From Candidatus Helarchaeota archaeon (GTDB taxonomy: Archaea > Asgardarchaeota > Lokiarchaeia > Helarchaeales > HEL-GB-A): a stretch of DNA of 40,595 nucleotides. The stretch spans positions 1 to 40,595 of the forward strand of contig JABXJU010000009.1 of the NCBI GenBank assembly GCA_013375405.1, written 5' to 3'. This document shows, one piece after another, positions 17,064 to 25,503 of the stretch. The stretch's first letter is position 1. The number at the start of each line of letters is the position of its first letter. The position numbers and the translations under genes were made by a program. The notes below the pieces were generated by a model that had not been told where the DNA came from, did no database searches, and saw only the letters and a program-made list of their open reading frames with translations.

Positions 17064-18374
17064 ATGAAAATGAATGCCAACATCAATAGAATAACTGATT
17101 TTTTAGAAATAAAAAATCAGAAAATATATTTTAAAAGTTCAGAAAATATGAGTGAAATTGGAGATAATTCCATTCATTTAATTGTAACTTCTCCGCCATA
17201 TGGATCAATTAAGGATTATGGAATTAAAGATCAAATCGGATTTATGGATGGTTTTGATAATTACATCCAGAGATTAACAAACGTATGGAAAGAATGTTAT
17301 CGTGTTCTAGAACCACAATGTAGATTGGTTGTAAATGTAGGAGATCAATATCTACGTAAGACAGAGCATGAACGCTATAGAATTTTTTCTATCCATTCCT
17401 CCATAATCGAAGAATGTTTAAAAATTGGATTCGATTTTCTCGGTGATATTATTTGGCAGAAAATATCCACAACTAATACAACAGGCGGATGTTCGTTAAT
17501 GGGATCCATTTACTACCCAAGAAATGGTTTATTAACGTATGATTACGAACATATCTTAATTTTTAAAAAATGGAGCGGGAAAACGAGAAGAATAAATGAT
17601 AGTAGGAAAGAGCTCTCTAAAATATGTTTAGATGAGTGGAAAAACTGGTATAATGGACATTGGACATTTCCAGGAATACAACAAAAAGAGCATATAGCTA
17701 TGTTTCCAGAAGAATTACCTTATAGGATTATTAGAATGTTTTCGTATATCGGTGATACTGTTCTAGATCCATTTGTAGGTTCGGGAACAACATTAAAAAT
17801 GGCAAGACAATTAAAACGAAAAGGGATTGGTTATGAAATAAATAAAAATTTTAAACCGATAATTGAAAATAAATTAAATTCTAAAAGAGTAGAGAATAAA
17901 AGACGTGATTTCCATAATTTACTCATATTTTTGTGGAAAAATGAAAAATTAAATAACCTAAAATTTAATTTTAACCTAGCTAGGAGAAAAGGTTATACCG
18001 TTATTTCTTCACCTGACATTAAAAAACATATCGCTATTGATCTTCTTATTTCTGATCGCACATCTGACGATACAGAATTGGTTGGATTATTAGAGAAAAA
18101 AATTAATGAAAATAATATACAGAATTTTTTAAAATCAACATTAAACGATGGCAAAACTAAGATTGATAATTTTATTGTTATCTTAACGTATGAATCAGAA
18201 AATTTCGATAAAATTCTTTCAGAATACAATAAAAAATATTCAAACAAACTTTTATTTATTCGGTGGGAGAATTTTTACAATAATTCTTCACTAATTGAGG
18301 AAATGTTTTCGGAAAATCAAATTATTTTAGAAAAGGTTATCCGTAAATCAGGAAGTTTGGATAAATACTTTTGA
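17064..18374 (+). CDS. Type II DNA methyltransferase (amino-MTase, TSPPY), MjaI-like
   Basis: A 436-aa S-adenosylmethionine-dependent DNA amino-methyltransferase. Catalytic motif IV TSPPY (42-46) comes before the AdoMet-binding motif DPFVGSGTT (235-243), the beta-class order; TSPPY favours N4-cytosine but does not exclude N6-adenine. Residues 275-436 are an extra C-terminal region of unknown role. The start is ATG 17064, or 17070 two codons later; no Shine-Dalgarno is visible. It overlaps the Shine-Dalgarno of the MjaI-like endonuclease gene, so the pair is co-translated, and by analogy the target would be CTAG. The gene is much more AT-rich than its neighbours. Confidence 0.88.
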   Translation: MKMNANINRITDFLEIKNQKIYFKSSENMSEIGDNSIHLIVTSPPYGSIKDYGIKDQIGFMDGFDNYIQRLTNVWKECYRVLEPQCRLVVNVGDQYLRKTEHERYRIFSIHSSIIEECLKIGFDFLGDIIWQKISTTNTTGGCSLMGSIYYPRNGLLTYDYEHILIFKKWSGKTRRINDSRKELSKICLDEWKNWYNGHWTFPGIQQKEHIAMFPEELPYRIIRMFSYIGDTVLDPFVGSGTTLKMARQLKRKGIGYEINKNFKPIIENKLNSKRVENKRRDFHNLLIFLWKNEKLNNLKFNFNLARRKGYTVISSPDIKKHIAIDLLISDRTSDDTELVGLLEKKINENNIQNFLKSTLNDGKTKIDNFIVILTYESENFDKILSEYNKKYSNKLLFIRWENFYNNSSLIEEMFSENQIILEKVIRKSGSLDKYF

Positions 18375-18385
18375 GGGTAATTTTA

Positions 18386-19018
18386 GTGCCAAAAGAGTGG
18401 ATCTTAAATAGTGTAATGAATAGATTTCAGTTAAACTATAAACGAAACGTGGGTGCAGTATCCGCAGAAATTAGGAAATGTGCTCCCAAAACAATAGATG
18501 ATTGGAAAGAATATTATTTCAATAATGTCAGAAATAGAGAACATATCGAAGCTTTAGGGAAGAAATTGCATGTAAAAATAAGTGAAGTAATTATAGCAGA
18601 AATTGAGAGTGTTACAGAAGAAGATTGTATAGAATACATGTTTAAAATGGTTATAGACAGAACATTTGATGGATATATGACAGAAATAAAAACTATTTAT
18701 GGTCAATTACAGGAGATATTAAAAGTAAAAATAGAACCTGCTCCTGATGAATGGGATCGTTTGTTCAATGTTGATTTTTTCATTAAAATAAATAATAAAT
18801 ACATTGGTCTCCAAATCAAACCAGTATCAGAAGTATCACATATTCCCCAGATATATAAAGAACGTTCAATTCAAGCAGAAACACATAAAAAATTTACGAG
18901 AAAATATGGGGGTAATGTTTTTTACGTCATTTCAATGAAAGAAGGAAAAAAGAAAATAATAAAAAATGTAGAAGTTATTCCAGAAATAGAAAATGAAATA
19001 TTACGACTTCAAAAATAG
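18386..19018 (+). CDS. MjaI-family type II restriction endonuclease
   Basis: A 210-aa protein resembling the MjaI endonuclease family, including an N-terminal EWILNSVMNRFQLNYKRNVG and a central PDEWDRLFNVDF...IGLQIKP. The Asp130 ... Gln143-Ile-Lys145 arrangement is a PD-(D/E)XK-type cleavage site, with Glu100 upstream as a possible third ligand. MjaI cuts CTAG; the same target is inferred here. I chose GTG 18386, with GAGGG at 18373-18377 eight bases before it, over the in-frame TTG at 18371. The methyltransferase stop TGA (18372-18374) is fused to this Shine-Dalgarno. Confidence 0.85.
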   Translation: MPKEWILNSVMNRFQLNYKRNVGAVSAEIRKCAPKTIDDWKEYYFNNVRNREHIEALGKKLHVKISEVIIAEIESVTEEDCIEYMFKMVIDRTFDGYMTEIKTIYGQLQEILKVKIEPAPDEWDRLFNVDFFIKINNKYIGLQIKPVSEVSHIPQIYKERSIQAETHKKFTRKYGGNVFYVISMKEGKKKIIKNVEVIPEIENEILRLQK

Positions 19019-19032
19019 TTTATAATTTACGG
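19017..19032. repeat. 16-bp direct repeat, right copy, flanking the RM genes
   Basis: AGTTTATAATTTACGG, identical to 16776-16791, begins within the stop codon of the endonuclease gene. Beyond the 16 bases the flanks of the two copies differ. Confidence 0.7.
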
Positions 19033-19089
19033 ACTATTTTTATATAAATAACTGATTATAATCGCCTTTATTGAAATTGCATAAAAACT

Positions 19090-20034
19090 TCACATATTCT
19101 TCTTCTGTATTTGGTAAAACTTCTCATTTAATTTTTTTTCTCCGGTATTCAACGCAAAAAATTTGGGCTTCAAGCCTCTCCTTCTGGCCTCCTGTTCGTA
19201 TGGGAAGGGACATCCGCATTTTGTGCAGTCCACATCCGCTCCGAGCACACAAGGAAGTTTTCGATTTAGATTCAGGTCCAAGGTTAGAGTTCGTTGTGGC
19301 ATATTGCACCGAGAAGTTGCCTCGGGTGCGTTTTCGCTTCGCATCATTTCGAGATTAACCTCCTCATTGAGCAAAAACTTCGGATAACTGCTCCTGAGTT
19401 CAAGTAAACGGTCGATTATTCGATCCCGTTCTTCCCATGAAAGATCGAGCCGATTTTTCTGGATTTTGGAGTGTTTGTATCCCTTTATTTCCTTATATTT
19501 CTTCAACGGGGTAAATAGCATGGCCATCATACCTGTCACTGGACGACCAACTTCCGAAAGTTCCATCACCATTTCCTCTAGACATTTCTCGTTAAAACGG
19601 TGGAATGTTGCGAGAAAAAAAATCGGTTTTGCACTGGTGCTTTTCAGATTTTCCATAATTTTATCGTATGTGCCTTTTCCTCTTACTTCATCATGAATAG
19701 GACGTGTTCCGTCCAATGAAATGAAGGTCATAAGATTGCGCATTTTCGGTATGGGTAACGTACCATTTGTAAATAACTGGTTTATACTAAACAATTTCGC
19801 GCCTTCTTGTACGACTTCGGTTCTAAAAAGGGGTTCTCCACCACTCCACCCCATGCTAATAATGTTATGCCGCTTTTGAAGAATCCTGAGACCCTTTAAA
19901 AATTCACCGGCTTTCATTTCTCTCGAATCATGCTCCTCACGGAAATAGAAGCAATGCTTGCATCTTAAATTGCACCTATCCGTAACATCGACTATCGCAC
20001 TTTTGTGTTGAACACCAGTTAGATTTTCATACAT
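19090..20034 (-). CDS. Radical SAM protein with C-terminal cysteine cluster
   Basis: A radical SAM enzyme; the longest frame is 326 aa from 20070. Its radical-SAM cluster motif CNLRCKHC gives Cys33, Cys37 and Cys40 in that numbering, with SGGEP at 76-80 for AdoMet. The C-terminus carries Cys255, Cys274, Cys282, Cys285 and Cys287 (DCTKCGC), a SPASM/twitch-like auxiliary Fe-S site as in peptide- or cofactor-modifying members. I prefer ATG 20034 (MYENLTG, 314 aa) because GGGAGAG lies seven bases upstream. No precursor peptide is evident next door, so the substrate is unknown. Confidence 0.85.
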   Translation of the reverse strand: MYENLTGVQHKSAIVDVTDRCNLRCKHCFYFREEHDSREMKAGEFLKGLRILQKRHNIISMGWSGGEPLFRTEVVQEGAKLFSINQLFTNGTLPIPKMRNLMTFISLDGTRPIHDEVRGKGTYDKIMENLKSTSAKPIFFLATFHRFNEKCLEEMVMELSEVGRPVTGMMAMLFTPLKKYKEIKGYKHSKIQKNRLDLSWEERDRIIDRLLELRSSYPKFLLNEEVNLEMMRSENAPEATSRCNMPQRTLTLDLNLNRKLPCVLGADVDCTKCGCPFPYEQEARRRGLKPKFFALNTGEKKLNEKFYQIQKKNM

Positions 20035-20219
20035 TTGATTTCTCTCCCAAAATTTGAATTGAGCATTCATATCTCGGTTTTTTCCGATTATTCCTCTTTT
20101 ATTAACAGTTTATTCCCCAAGAGTTATGATGGCTTCTTGGTTTTACTAAATAAATTTGATCTTCTTTCTTTAAAAAAATCATATTTTTACATTCATGAAA
20201 AAAAAAGGAATTTGGTATG

Positions 20220-20642
20220 TTATGCTTCCTCACTAAACCTTTCTTTTGTTTCAGTTCTGAAGAAATACCAGAGCACTATAATTCCAAATCCACTTACGGG
20301 AATTAATAGAAAACCAACGAGTATTGCCAAGATTCGTGCCCAAGGTTTTACAGTATAGACCCCATAACCTAGTATAGCAAAAATCACACCAAAGACAAGT
20401 GCCCCTCCTCCTAATATCATGAATAGAGTTGCTGAAGGAGGCCACCAAGATGGAAGACTACCTGCAAAACTATTTAAAAAGTCTGTAATCAACGGTATGA
20501 GTTCCACGGAAAGACGTTCATACACTCTTCCTGATATTAAACCCATTGCTGCCAAAATACATCCGATAGCTATAAGAAAAAACACAAATGCCCAAATGGT
20601 TAGATCTGTATCACGCACACCTGCTTTCTTTTCTTCTGCCAT
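20220..20642 (-). CDS. Small three-TM membrane protein
   Basis: A 140-aa membrane protein with a charged N-terminus, then TM segments at about 15-37 (IWAFVFFLIAIGCILAAMGL), 70-95 (TLFMILGGGALVFGVIFAILGYGVY) and 101-126, ending in an acidic RTETKERFSEEA tail. The motif GYGVYTVKPWARILAI appears in various uncharacterised archaeal and bacterial membrane proteins in which 'W.R' follows a glycine-rich helix. GGAGAGTATGAA precedes the ATG. Function is unknown. Confidence 0.65.
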   Translation of the reverse strand: MAEEKKAGVRDTDLTIWAFVFFLIAIGCILAAMGLISGRVYERLSVELIPLITDFLNSFAGSLPSWWPPSATLFMILGGGALVFGVIFAILGYGVYTVKPWARILAILVGFLLIPVSGFGIIVLWYFFRTETKERFSEEA

Positions 20643-20766
20643 TTCATACTCTCCAAATTTTTTTAATAAATAATTAATAATATTGTTAAATCAGCTTTTT
20701 AAACATGGTGAAGTCAATGGGGGCTCATTTAAGAAGAGTTAATTGAAAATTTATTTAGGTGAAACG

Positions 20767-21741
20767 ATGAAAGATTGGCTTGAGATTTTTAAATATGATC
20801 CAATCCCTCCACTTATTGGTTCAAAAAATGAGGCAATATCCTACTTTACCCACCGAGACCTCTTAAATGAAAAGGTTGAACCAATAGAAACCTTGTGGCA
20901 GTTATCCGCTGCTCAAAAAATCCTTCGAAAGCAGCGAGCAGATGGATCCTGGAAATATCCAGGAAAAGGAAAAAGTCAAGAAACCAATTATGATGTGTTT
21001 CATACGATCAAAACGTTACGTTTACTAGTCGGTCTATATCAGTTCAATAAAATGCATCCAGCAATAAGAAAAGCCGTCGACTCTATATTAAGCTTTCAGA
21101 CAGCTGAAGGCGACATTCGAGGAATATATGGTATTCAATATTCCCCGAATTATTCTTCCGTCGCTATAGAAAACATTATCAAAGCGGGTTTTGAAGAAGA
21201 TCCCCGTGTAGTTAAATTTCTCGATTGGATTCTCTCGGTTCGCCAGGATGATGGCGGGTGGGCGATTCCACTTCGGACAGCTCGTATTTCATACAAAGAG
21301 GCTATAACAAAATCAAAACCCATTCAACCTGTAAAATCTAGACCTTCATCTCATTGGGTGACTGACTTGGTCTTACGTGCATTGACCGCTCACCCAAACT
21401 ACCTAAAGTCAAAAGAAGCTAGAGAAGCTGGAACATTGCTGCTCTCACGCTTTTTTAAACCTGATAAATATTCAGATCGGCGCGATGCTGAATACTGGAC
21501 AAAATTTTCTTACCCATTTTTCTGGGGCGACCTCTTATCCTCGCTTAATTCCCTTTCACTCATAGGCTTCTCAAAAGATGAACCGCAAATTAAAAGGGGA
21601 CTTGATTGGTTCATCGATAGACAAGAGAGTAATGGACTATGGCATGAAAAGATGTTAATGTTTGGAAATAATGAGATTGCTTACTTATGGTTGAGCTTAG
21701 CCGTCTGTCGCGTATTTAAAAGGTTCTATACAACCAGATAG
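20767..21741 (+). CDS. Terpenoid cyclase/prenyltransferase-fold (alpha-toroid) protein
   Basis: A 324-aa protein of the alpha/alpha-toroid class (squalene-hopene cyclase and prenyltransferase beta-subunit fold). QW-type repeats are seen as KQRADGSWKYPG, VRQDDGGWAIP and DRQESNGLWHEK. It is about half the length of squalene-hopene cyclases and shows no DxDD catalytic motif, so it is not assigned as a cyclase. AGGTGA lies four bases before ATG 20767; the in-frame TTG at 20743 lacks such a signal. A radical SAM gene lies nearby on the other strand, but no other hopanoid genes do. Confidence 0.75.
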   Translation: MKDWLEIFKYDPIPPLIGSKNEAISYFTHRDLLNEKVEPIETLWQLSAAQKILRKQRADGSWKYPGKGKSQETNYDVFHTIKTLRLLVGLYQFNKMHPAIRKAVDSILSFQTAEGDIRGIYGIQYSPNYSSVAIENIIKAGFEEDPRVVKFLDWILSVRQDDGGWAIPLRTARISYKEAITKSKPIQPVKSRPSSHWVTDLVLRALTAHPNYLKSKEAREAGTLLLSRFFKPDKYSDRRDAEYWTKFSYPFFWGDLLSSLNSLSLIGFSKDEPQIKRGLDWFIDRQESNGLWHEKMLMFGNNEIAYLWLSLAVCRVFKRFYTTR

Positions 21742-21756
21742 CCCAGTAGAGATTGA

Positions 21757-22686
21757 TTATTTTAATTTCTCGATACATTGTGCTGTTGAATATTTAGCTT
21801 TCCATCCCAATTCCTTCTCTGCTTTTTCAACGTTAAGAAGTGAACTATGTTTCAGAGCTTGCACCCAACTCAATATTGGCCAAATTTTTCCGAGAGGAAG
21901 CAAGAAATGTAGTAAAAAATTAGGTATTGGAATAATTGAAATATCAAATCTCTGTTTTAGAAAACTACGAAGATCAGGTAAAATGCGCCCTCCCACGTTG
22001 AAAGCCCCACGAATATCTTTTTTTACGGCTAGCATCAGTGCATCCGTCAAATCATCTTCATGAATTAATTGAAAGGATGGACGCTGCTTTCTTTTAACAG
22101 GAAAGATCGTCCTTTTTTTCCCAACAAGTGAAAAAATTCTTAAATTTGGCATGAAATTTATTCCTGTGATTACAGGTGGTCTAAATCGAATGACTGAAAT
22201 ATTGGGATATGTTTTCTCAAATTTATCGAGATATTTCTCAACAAGTGCTTTAGTATGCGAATAATACAAATTCTTTGTCTTTATTCCTAAGCGTGGCGCA
22301 TTCTCTCGGACTATTTTGGGACATTCCGGGACATGCCCATACACAGCTTGACTCGAAATATAGATAATTTTTTTAACTTCATTCTGAGCGGCTGCTTGAA
22401 AAACATTTTTTGATCCATTCACGTTAATTTCATAAATTTCTTTGAGCTTAGGAAACTTCTTAGGAATGACAATAAATGCCAGATGAAATAAAATATCAAC
22501 ACTTTTTAGGGCACGCGCAATCTCTGCATCCCGCACATCCATCTTTATGAACTCAATCTTTTCAGAATTCCCTTCATAGTCAACAATATCAATACCAATG
22601 ATTTTTTCAACCAATTTATCATCTTGAAGTTTGGGCACTAGGGCTCTACCAAGCCCAGAACATATCCCGGTTATTGCGACAATCAT
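21757..22686 (-). CDS. NAD-dependent epimerase/dehydratase (extended SDR)
   Basis: A 309-aa extended SDR with the NAD-binding motif TGICSGLG (6-13), Asp33 after the second strand, SSQAVYG at 111-117 and the catalytic pair Tyr142 and Lys146 (YSHTK). Typical members interconvert nucleotide sugars or act on sterol-like substrates; the C-terminal half, which sets specificity, gives no clear clue (ISIIPIPNFLLHFLLPLGKIWP). It is convergent with the alpha-toroid gene, with stops 15 nt apart. AGAAGAT is near the ATG. Confidence 0.87.
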   Translation of the reverse strand: MIVAITGICSGLGRALVPKLQDDKLVEKIIGIDIVDYEGNSEKIEFIKMDVRDAEIARALKSVDILFHLAFIVIPKKFPKLKEIYEINVNGSKNVFQAAAQNEVKKIIYISSQAVYGHVPECPKIVRENAPRLGIKTKNLYYSHTKALVEKYLDKFEKTYPNISVIRFRPPVITGINFMPNLRIFSLVGKKRTIFPVKRKQRPSFQLIHEDDLTDALMLAVKKDIRGAFNVGGRILPDLRSFLKQRFDISIIPIPNFLLHFLLPLGKIWPILSWVQALKHSSLLNVEKAEKELGWKAKYSTAQCIEKLK

Positions 22687-22889
22687 TTTAATCTTCTATA
22701 GTTGAAAGTAAAAATCATAGAAAAATCTACCCTTTGAAAAATGTTTCTCTTATCCCTTATTTGCCAGATATTCTCATCGTTTAGAAATTAAACAACCTTC
22801 ACCTTTTTTTTTCCTCAATACCAAAATCTTATATTCTCAAATTGTGATTTAGCATTTATCACACAATATGAGTTACAAGGTAGAATAAA

Positions 22890-23294
22890 ATGGGTGCATA
22901 AAAAATCGTCGGAGGAATACTGGCGTTAGCTGGGGCTGTTTTTGTCTTAATTCAAGCGTTACTCTACTTGCCCTTACCCTCTAATCCGTCGGTAATAAGT
23001 GGTTTTTTTTCCAATATCGGAACTATCGCACTTGCAATAGTCGGAGGTATCCTGGGACTTGTAGGGAAGCGTGCTGGTGGTGTGCTCGCTTTAATAAGTG
23101 GCACAATCACGATTGTCTTCGGAATTTTAACAATTTATATAATACAGGGTTGGGAAGTTTGGCCCTATTCCTTCTTTAGCTCAACTTTGGAAATAGGTAT
23201 TGGTGGAACTTCACATTTGTTTGCAGGAATTACCTTAGAGGCCATAATAATTACTACTGGCGGCATTCTAATCCTAACAGGCGGCTCGGACTAA
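22890..23294 (+). pseudogene. Small four-TM membrane protein with in-frame TAA at codon 4
   Basis: ATG GGT GCA TAA AAA ATC at 22890 onward is in the same frame as a long hydrophobic frame ending at 23294. The text after the stop, KIVGGILALAGAVFVLIQALLYL, is a natural first membrane helix, so the gene appears cut by a stop at codon 4. Alternatively translation starts later: CTG at 22920 follows GGAGG (22911-22915), or TTG at 22968 loses the first helix. With the first helix the protein has four hydrophobic segments and about 130 residues, like DUF4064-type membrane proteins. It may be a recent loss, a base error or an unusual start. Confidence 0.55.
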
Positions 23295-23485
23295 CCCTAT
23301 TTCTCTTTTTTTTTACTCCTTTAGACAATCAATAACAAATTTATCGTGGCTACCGTGTAATTAGGCTATGCGATTAAAAAAATTCATTCTAATAATTAGT
23401 GTAATTCTCCTTGGTGTGGAAAAAATGTATGGATAATATTCTAAGGAAAAGAAGTACGCTGCATTTTTCAGAATTGTATATAATC

Positions 23486-23689
23486 TCAAAGCTTAAGGAG
23501 TTTTGATTTAGCTTTTAATAGTTTATTAATTTCTGTAAAAAAAGCTAAAAGAAAGCGTTCATCTTCACTAAAATTTTTATTTATTTGGAAGATAAAATCT
23601 GCATCCATATAAGATTCCGTAAATTCAGCTAATTTCCGGACTCCTTTGAGATCTATATTCTCATAATAATTTGCTTTAATTTTTTCCAT
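23486..23689 (-). CDS. Small soluble protein, unknown
   Basis: A 67-aa protein from ATG 23689 (MEKIKANYYENIDLKGVRKL). An in-frame TTG at 23704 would add five residues, but a GAGAG-type signal upstream favours the ATG. It is mixed helical with a Lys/Leu-rich end (KLLKAKSKLLKL). It matches no family I know and stands alone between larger genes. Confidence 0.4.
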   Translation of the reverse strand: MEKIKANYYENIDLKGVRKLAEFTESYMDADFIFQINKNFSEDERFLLAFFTEINKLLKAKSKLLKL

Positions 23690-23961
23690 TCTTGATTCTC
23701 TCAATTACAAAATTTATTAGAACTTGGTCCCCACAATTTAAACCTTGGGACAGGATCTCGGTTGTATCTCCGTTATCGAGTTACTATATTGTGAAAAAGT
23801 TAATTTTAAAAGGTTAAGATCAAAATTCTTCGATTTTTTTTAACAAATTGAGCATTTTTTGAAAAAAATTTGAAAGAACTCTAAAAATGTTAAATTCTTT
23901 TTTTCTCCATTTCTCAAGGAATAGATTTGTCCCATTTATCTGTTTAAGCTGAATTAGAGAA

Positions 23962-25401
23962 TTATTGAGCCTGTTGGAGGTATTGTTGATATTTCCATAG
24001 TGCAGCAAGGGCCTTCGCAGCATCCTGCTCAGTCAAATGTAATGAAATCCCATTTTGATAAAGGGTCTGCAATAATTTCGGTGCTTTTTTGGGACGAACC
24101 GGTTGAAAGAGGTCCCTAAGGCCTTCTACGCCATCCATCGAACTTGTGGGGTCGATAGAGGTTATTAATGCAATGGGCTTTTTAATTTGGTCTTGGATTG
24201 TAACCAGTTCTTTTAATGATTTCCGTAGAACGGATATATATAATAATAAGCAATTAACATTCGGATCTTTTGCAACTATTTTCGTTGCGTTTTCATTTAA
24301 TTTCGGATCGAAGGCGATAGCTAGGCTTAAATCGACGGGATTTTGTACGCTTGTGCCAAACTCAGGAAGGAGTTGTGCGACCGCTTGTTTCGTTTCAACA
24401 GTGAGTGATGCCAGTTCTAGACCAACCTTCTCACAGGCATCTGTTGAAGAAACTGCAGGACCGCCAGGTCCAGAGATAATCGCAACGCGGTTACCTTTTG
24501 GGAGATACGGATGTATAAATGCTCCGATGTGTCCCATCAATTCATTGAGATTATTCACGCGTGATATCCCCGTTTTTTCTAAAACCTTATTAAAAAGATT
24601 AGCATCCCCTGAAATTGCACCCGTATGTGATCTTGCTGCTCGTTGGCCTCCTGGCGTATCACCCACTTTCCACATAATAATCGGCTTCTTCTTAGAAACT
24701 TCCTTTGCTACTTGTAAAAACCGATTCCCATCCGTTATTTCCTCGATATAACAAGAAATGACTTTCGTTTGAGAATCCCAGCCTAAATACTCCAAGAAAT
24801 CAATAAAATCAAGATCAGCCCCGTTTCCAAAACTAATCATCTTTGAAAAATAGATCCCCTTCAATGCTGCTGCAGCGGCTAGATGGACTGTAAGGCTCCC
24901 AGATTGAGAAATGAATGCAACAGCGCCCGTCTCAACTTTCAGGCCTGGGAAAAATGAAACTTTAGTAGAGGGGGCATAGAGTCCCATGCAGTTAGGACCA
25001 ATTATTCGTGTTCCATGACTTGTCGCATATTGAACAATTTCAGCTTCAAGTTTTTTTCCTTCAGTGCCCTGTTCTCTAAATCCTGAACTGAAAATAATAA
25101 TACCTTTAGCCCTACCATTTTCAACACAATCTTTCACTGCATCGAAAACCTTGAGGGGATGTAAGGCGATCACCGCTAGATCTATAGACTTGCCATACCT
25201 TATTAAATTGGGGTATGCCTTTAATCCCATGACCTCCTCGGCATGAGGATGTATCGGAACTAATTCGCCATCGAATCCTATGTCAAGGAAACTCTGTAAC
25301 AGTAGGTTCCCTAATTTATAACCCTTTGCACTTACGCCAAATGCGGCAATAGTTCGCGCATGAAAAAGAGCATCGATTTGATCGATTAAATTCTCAACCA
25401 T
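23962..25401 (-). CDS. ADP-forming acyl-CoA synthetase, alpha-type subunit
   Basis: A 479-aa protein of the ADP-forming acetate/acyl-CoA ligase alpha type, which makes ATP from acyl-CoA through phosphohistidine. The CoA-binding Rossmann domain covers about 1-135 (AAFGVSAK, IGPNCMGL), followed by two succinyl-CoA-ligase domains. The phosphorylated residue is His259 in ARSHTGAISG, and the nearby SGPGGPA loop (near 307-313) fits the family. The ATP-grasp beta part is neither fused nor adjacent, so it must be encoded elsewhere if this is a heteromeric enzyme. The gene is divergent from a zinc dehydrogenase. Preference among acyl groups cannot be read. Confidence 0.88.
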   Translation of the reverse strand: MVENLIDQIDALFHARTIAAFGVSAKGYKLGNLLLQSFLDIGFDGELVPIHPHAEEVMGLKAYPNLIRYGKSIDLAVIALHPLKVFDAVKDCVENGRAKGIIIFSSGFREQGTEGKKLEAEIVQYATSHGTRIIGPNCMGLYAPSTKVSFFPGLKVETGAVAFISQSGSLTVHLAAAAALKGIYFSKMISFGNGADLDFIDFLEYLGWDSQTKVISCYIEEITDGNRFLQVAKEVSKKKPIIMWKVGDTPGGQRAARSHTGAISGDANLFNKVLEKTGISRVNNLNELMGHIGAFIHPYLPKGNRVAIISGPGGPAVSSTDACEKVGLELASLTVETKQAVAQLLPEFGTSVQNPVDLSLAIAFDPKLNENATKIVAKDPNVNCLLLYISVLRKSLKELVTIQDQIKKPIALITSIDPTSSMDGVEGLRDLFQPVRPKKAPKLLQTLYQNGISLHLTEQDAAKALAALWKYQQYLQQAQ

Positions 25402-25503
25402 AAGTATCTGCCTTATTTAATCAAGATTAATTTTTCGCAAAATCCCCTTACAATTAGAGGCTACCTTGTAATCGCTAGAAATTTATCGAATAGATATTTA
25501 TTT

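Noticed and set aside
22899..22901. Possible recoding of the stop as a 22nd amino acid
   Set aside because: The codon is TAA, whereas pyrrolysine uses TAG and selenocysteine TGA; no supporting element is visible.
23820..24023. 67-codon minus-strand frame overlapping the end of the acyl-CoA synthetase gene
   Set aside because: Overlaps a certain gene in another frame and the unique part is low-complexity.
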